64,000 nucleotides of DNA from Pontibacter sp. Tf4. Its GTDB lineage: Bacteria > Bacteroidota > Bacteroidia > Cytophagales > Hymenobacteraceae. The position numbers and the translations under genes were made by a program. Positions 62,427 through 64,000 of this stretch are shown piece by piece (within the stretch, counting starts at the first letter, position 1; each line of letters starts with the position of its first letter). The notes beneath the pieces were generated by a model. The model had not been told where the DNA came from, searched no databases, and worked only from the letters and a program-made list of their open reading frames with translations. The stretch is taken from positions 124,001 to 188,000 of the forward strand of contig NZ_JACKZC010000010.1 of the NCBI RefSeq assembly GCF_014212495.1, given 5' to 3'.

Positions 62427-64000
62427 TTACCTGGTTACGGTTCGCTCTATTTCACGCAGGTTCTCCATCTTTTTGTTGCGCAGGAAACCGTTGATATCCT
62501 CGAAGTGTTCGCGGATGCGCTTGTTGCCAAACTCAAACACCTTGGTAGCCAGGCCATCCAGAAAATCTCGGTCATGCGATACCAGTATCAGCGTTCCATC
62601 AAACGCTTTCAGGGCGTCTTTCAGGATATCTTTGGTATTAATATCGAGGTGGTTGGTTGGTTCGTCCAGTATGAGCAGGTTAACCGGTTGCAGCAACAGC
62701 TTTATCATTGCCAATCGCGTCTTCTCCCCTCCCGATAGTACTTTTACTTTCTTCTCGATCGTATCGCCACTGAACATGAAAGCGCCCAGCAGGTCTTTTA
62801 CACGCGTGCGCGCATCACCCACAGCAATCTCATCTATCGTCTGGAAAACGGTCAGGCTCTCATCCAGCAACGATGCTTGGTTCTGGGCAAAATACCCGAT
62901 CATGCAGTTATGGCCCAGTTGCAGGTTTCCTTCAAAATCGATCTCCCCCATAATGGCTTTCACCAGCGTGGATTTACCTTCGCCGTTTTTGCCTACAAAA
63001 GCAATCTTCTCGCCCCGGTTAATCGTCAGAGATGCATCTTTAAAAACCGTATAGTCACCATATTTTTTGGTCAGGCCTTCAGCAATTACCGGGTAATTAC
63101 CGGAGCGCGGCGCCGGCGGGAATTTCAGGTTCAGTGCCGAAGTATCTACTTCATCCACTTCCACCAGTTCCATCTTCTCCAGCATCTTCACCCTGGACTG
63201 TACCTGCAGCGTTTTAGAGTAAGTGCCTTTAAAGCGCTCGATAAAGGCCGTAATTTCCGCAATCTCTTTCTGTTGGTCGTCGTACTGTTTCTGCTGCTGC
63301 TCGCGTCGTTCTTTGCGTAACTGTAAATACTGGCTATAGTTTACCTTGTAGTCGTAGATACGGCCCATGGTAACTTCTATAGTTCGGTTGGTAATGTTGT
63401 CTACAAAGGTCTTGTCGTGCGAGATCACGATCACCGCCTTCGCGTTGTTCACCAGGAAATCCTCCAGCCACTGTATCGATTCAATATCCAGGTGGTTGGT
63501 CGGCTCATCCAGCAGGATCAGGTCCGGTTTCTGCAGCAGTATCTTTGCCAGCTCAATACGCATTCGCCAGCCCCCACTAAACTCATTGGTCGACCGGTTA
63601 AAATCTTCACGGCTAAAGCCAAGGCCTTTAAGTGTTTTCTCAACTTCGGCGTCGTAGTTAATCTCTTCAATCGAGTAGTACTTCTCCCCCAGTTCCGACA
63701 CCTGCTCAATCAGCTTATAGTAGTCATCCGAGTCGTAATCGGTACGGGTTTCCAGCTGACGGTTCAACTCATCCATCTGCGCCTTCATCTCCAGCACTTT
63801 CCCAAACGCTTTGGAAGCTTCCTCAAAAACGGTGCAGTTGTCTTCTGTAAGCAAATGCTGTGGCAGGTAGGCAATCACCGCATCCTTCGGCGCCGAGATC
63901 TTACCACGAGTAGGTTTCCCCACCCCTGCAATAATTTTAAGCAGTGTCGATTTACCGGCACCGTTCTTCCCCATCAGGGCAATCCGGTCGTTTTCGTTGA
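62427..64000 (-). CDS. ABC-F family ATPase (5' end outside window)
   Basis: About 520 residues visible, cut at the window end before the first Walker A motif (GKNGAGKST). First ABC signature FSGGWRMRIELAKIL, second Walker A GKNGEGKST, second signature LSGGEKTRLAMIKLLL, and two DEPTNHLD Walker B motifs; the linker and C-terminal helices follow. No membrane segments. This is the tandem-ABC layout of ABC-F proteins, which bind the ribosome and help with stalled translation or antibiotic resistance. Closest group cannot be told from this part. Confidence 0.93.
   Translation of the reverse strand, partial: NENDRIALMGKNGAGKSTLLKIIAGVGKPTRGKISAPKDAVIAYLPQHLLTEDNCTVFEEASKAFGKVLEMKAQMDELNRQLETRTDYDSDDYYKLIEQVSELGEKYYSIEEINYDAEVEKTLKGLGFSREDFNRSTNEFSGGWRMRIELAKILLQKPDLILLDEPTNHLDIESIQWLEDFLVNNAKAVIVISHDKTFVDNITNRTIEVTMGRIYDYKVNYSQYLQLRKERREQQQKQYDDQQKEIAEITAFIERFKGTYSKTLQVQSRVKMLEKMELVEVDEVDTSALNLKFPPAPRSGNYPVIAEGLTKKYGDYTVFKDASLTINRGEKIAFVGKNGEGKSTLVKAIMGEIDFEGNLQLGHNCMIGYFAQNQASLLDESLTVFQTIDEIAVGDARTRVKDLLGAFMFSGDTIEKKVKVLSGGEKTRLAMIKLLLQPVNLLILDEPTNHLDINTKDILKDALKAFDGTLILVSHDRDFLDGLATKVFEFGNKRIREHFEDINGFLRNKKMENLREIERTVTR

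Larger units (their letters stand above)
1..64000. repeat. Dispersed palindrome CTATAG (extended AACTATAGTT)
   Basis: Counted by eye: 8 sites in 26331-27400 (26335, 26420, 26454, 26542, 27279, 27333, 27339, 27392) where chance predicts about 0.3 in 1,070 bp, and 19 in the 9.6-kb coding sequence at 7529-17089 where chance predicts about 2.3 for any 6-mer at 1/4096. Sites occur in gaps, terminator loops and reading frames, mostly embedded as AACTATAG(T/C)T or GCTATAGTT. It behaves as a widespread motif of the genome rather than a feature of one gene. Confidence 0.85.

Overview
This window looks like chromosome of a Bacteroidota bacterium, most likely Cytophagales/Hymenobacteraceae (a Pontibacter-like organism is my guess; the genus cannot be proven from the sequence). 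The evidence is three secreted proteins with type IX secretion (T9SS) C-terminal sorting domains, ELWxxDGTxxGT repeats, a TonB-dependent receptor with a carboxypeptidase-like N-terminal domain, ATG starts without Shine-Dalgarno sequences, and promoter boxes of the TAnnTTTG type. No rRNA, tRNA, transposase, prophage or CRISPR array was seen. About 50 genes are supported.

Layout. 1-4.8 kb: the end of an MFS transporter, an HMA-AraC fusion regulator, a DUF5694 protein, and a cupin/diheme cytochrome c pair divergent from an AraC regulator. 5-26.3 kb: the surface-protein region, with a repeat-containing T9SS cargo, a 3186-residue multidomain T9SS protein and an ELWxxDGT-repeat T9SS protein. Embedded at 17.7-21.4 kb is an assimilatory sulfate-reduction cluster (Rrf2 regulator, DUF2061 membrane protein, cysH, cysD, cysN). 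26.5-34.7 kb: a secreted unknown, a DUF808 membrane protein, a DUF2236 (MpaB-like) protein, a PhoD-like phosphatase, an SdiA-regulated-like propeller, and a two-component system next to a PepSY-like protein. 34.7-44.4 kb: the accessory part. A single-polypeptide type IIG restriction-modification enzyme and a STAS-like protein sit between two roughly 1-kb repeat islands; after them come DUF488, DUF2945, a predicted Vms1/ANKZF1-like (VLRF1) release factor, more repeats, and a YjjX-type NTPase. 44.5-64 kb: a second STAS-like protein, a zinc alcohol dehydrogenase pair, MsrB, lipoproteins, an aldo/keto reductase, DoxX, an ECF sigma factor translationally coupled to a protein joining an inner-membrane helix to a predicted beta-barrel, SelO, a TonB-type receptor, a HipA-like kinase/DUF3037 pair, an FMN reductase, and an ABC-F ATPase cut by the window end.

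The strongest signals that genes do not explain are in repeats. (1) The palindrome CTATAG, usually as AACTATAGTT, occurs throughout the window, including inside reading frames, far above chance; this resembles the HIP1 situation in cyanobacteria. (2) A two-hairpin element occurs in at least four copies whose flanks are conserved but whose stems differ by compensated changes. (3) A MITE-like element of about 155 bp has 28-bp terminal inverted repeats. (4) Two mosaic repeat islands flank the R-M locus, whose specificity region is visibly more AT-rich than the rest of the gene. The best candidates for under-studied gene systems are the VLRF1-like protein, the HipA-like/DUF3037 pair, the sigma/barrel pair and the DUF2061-cys association.
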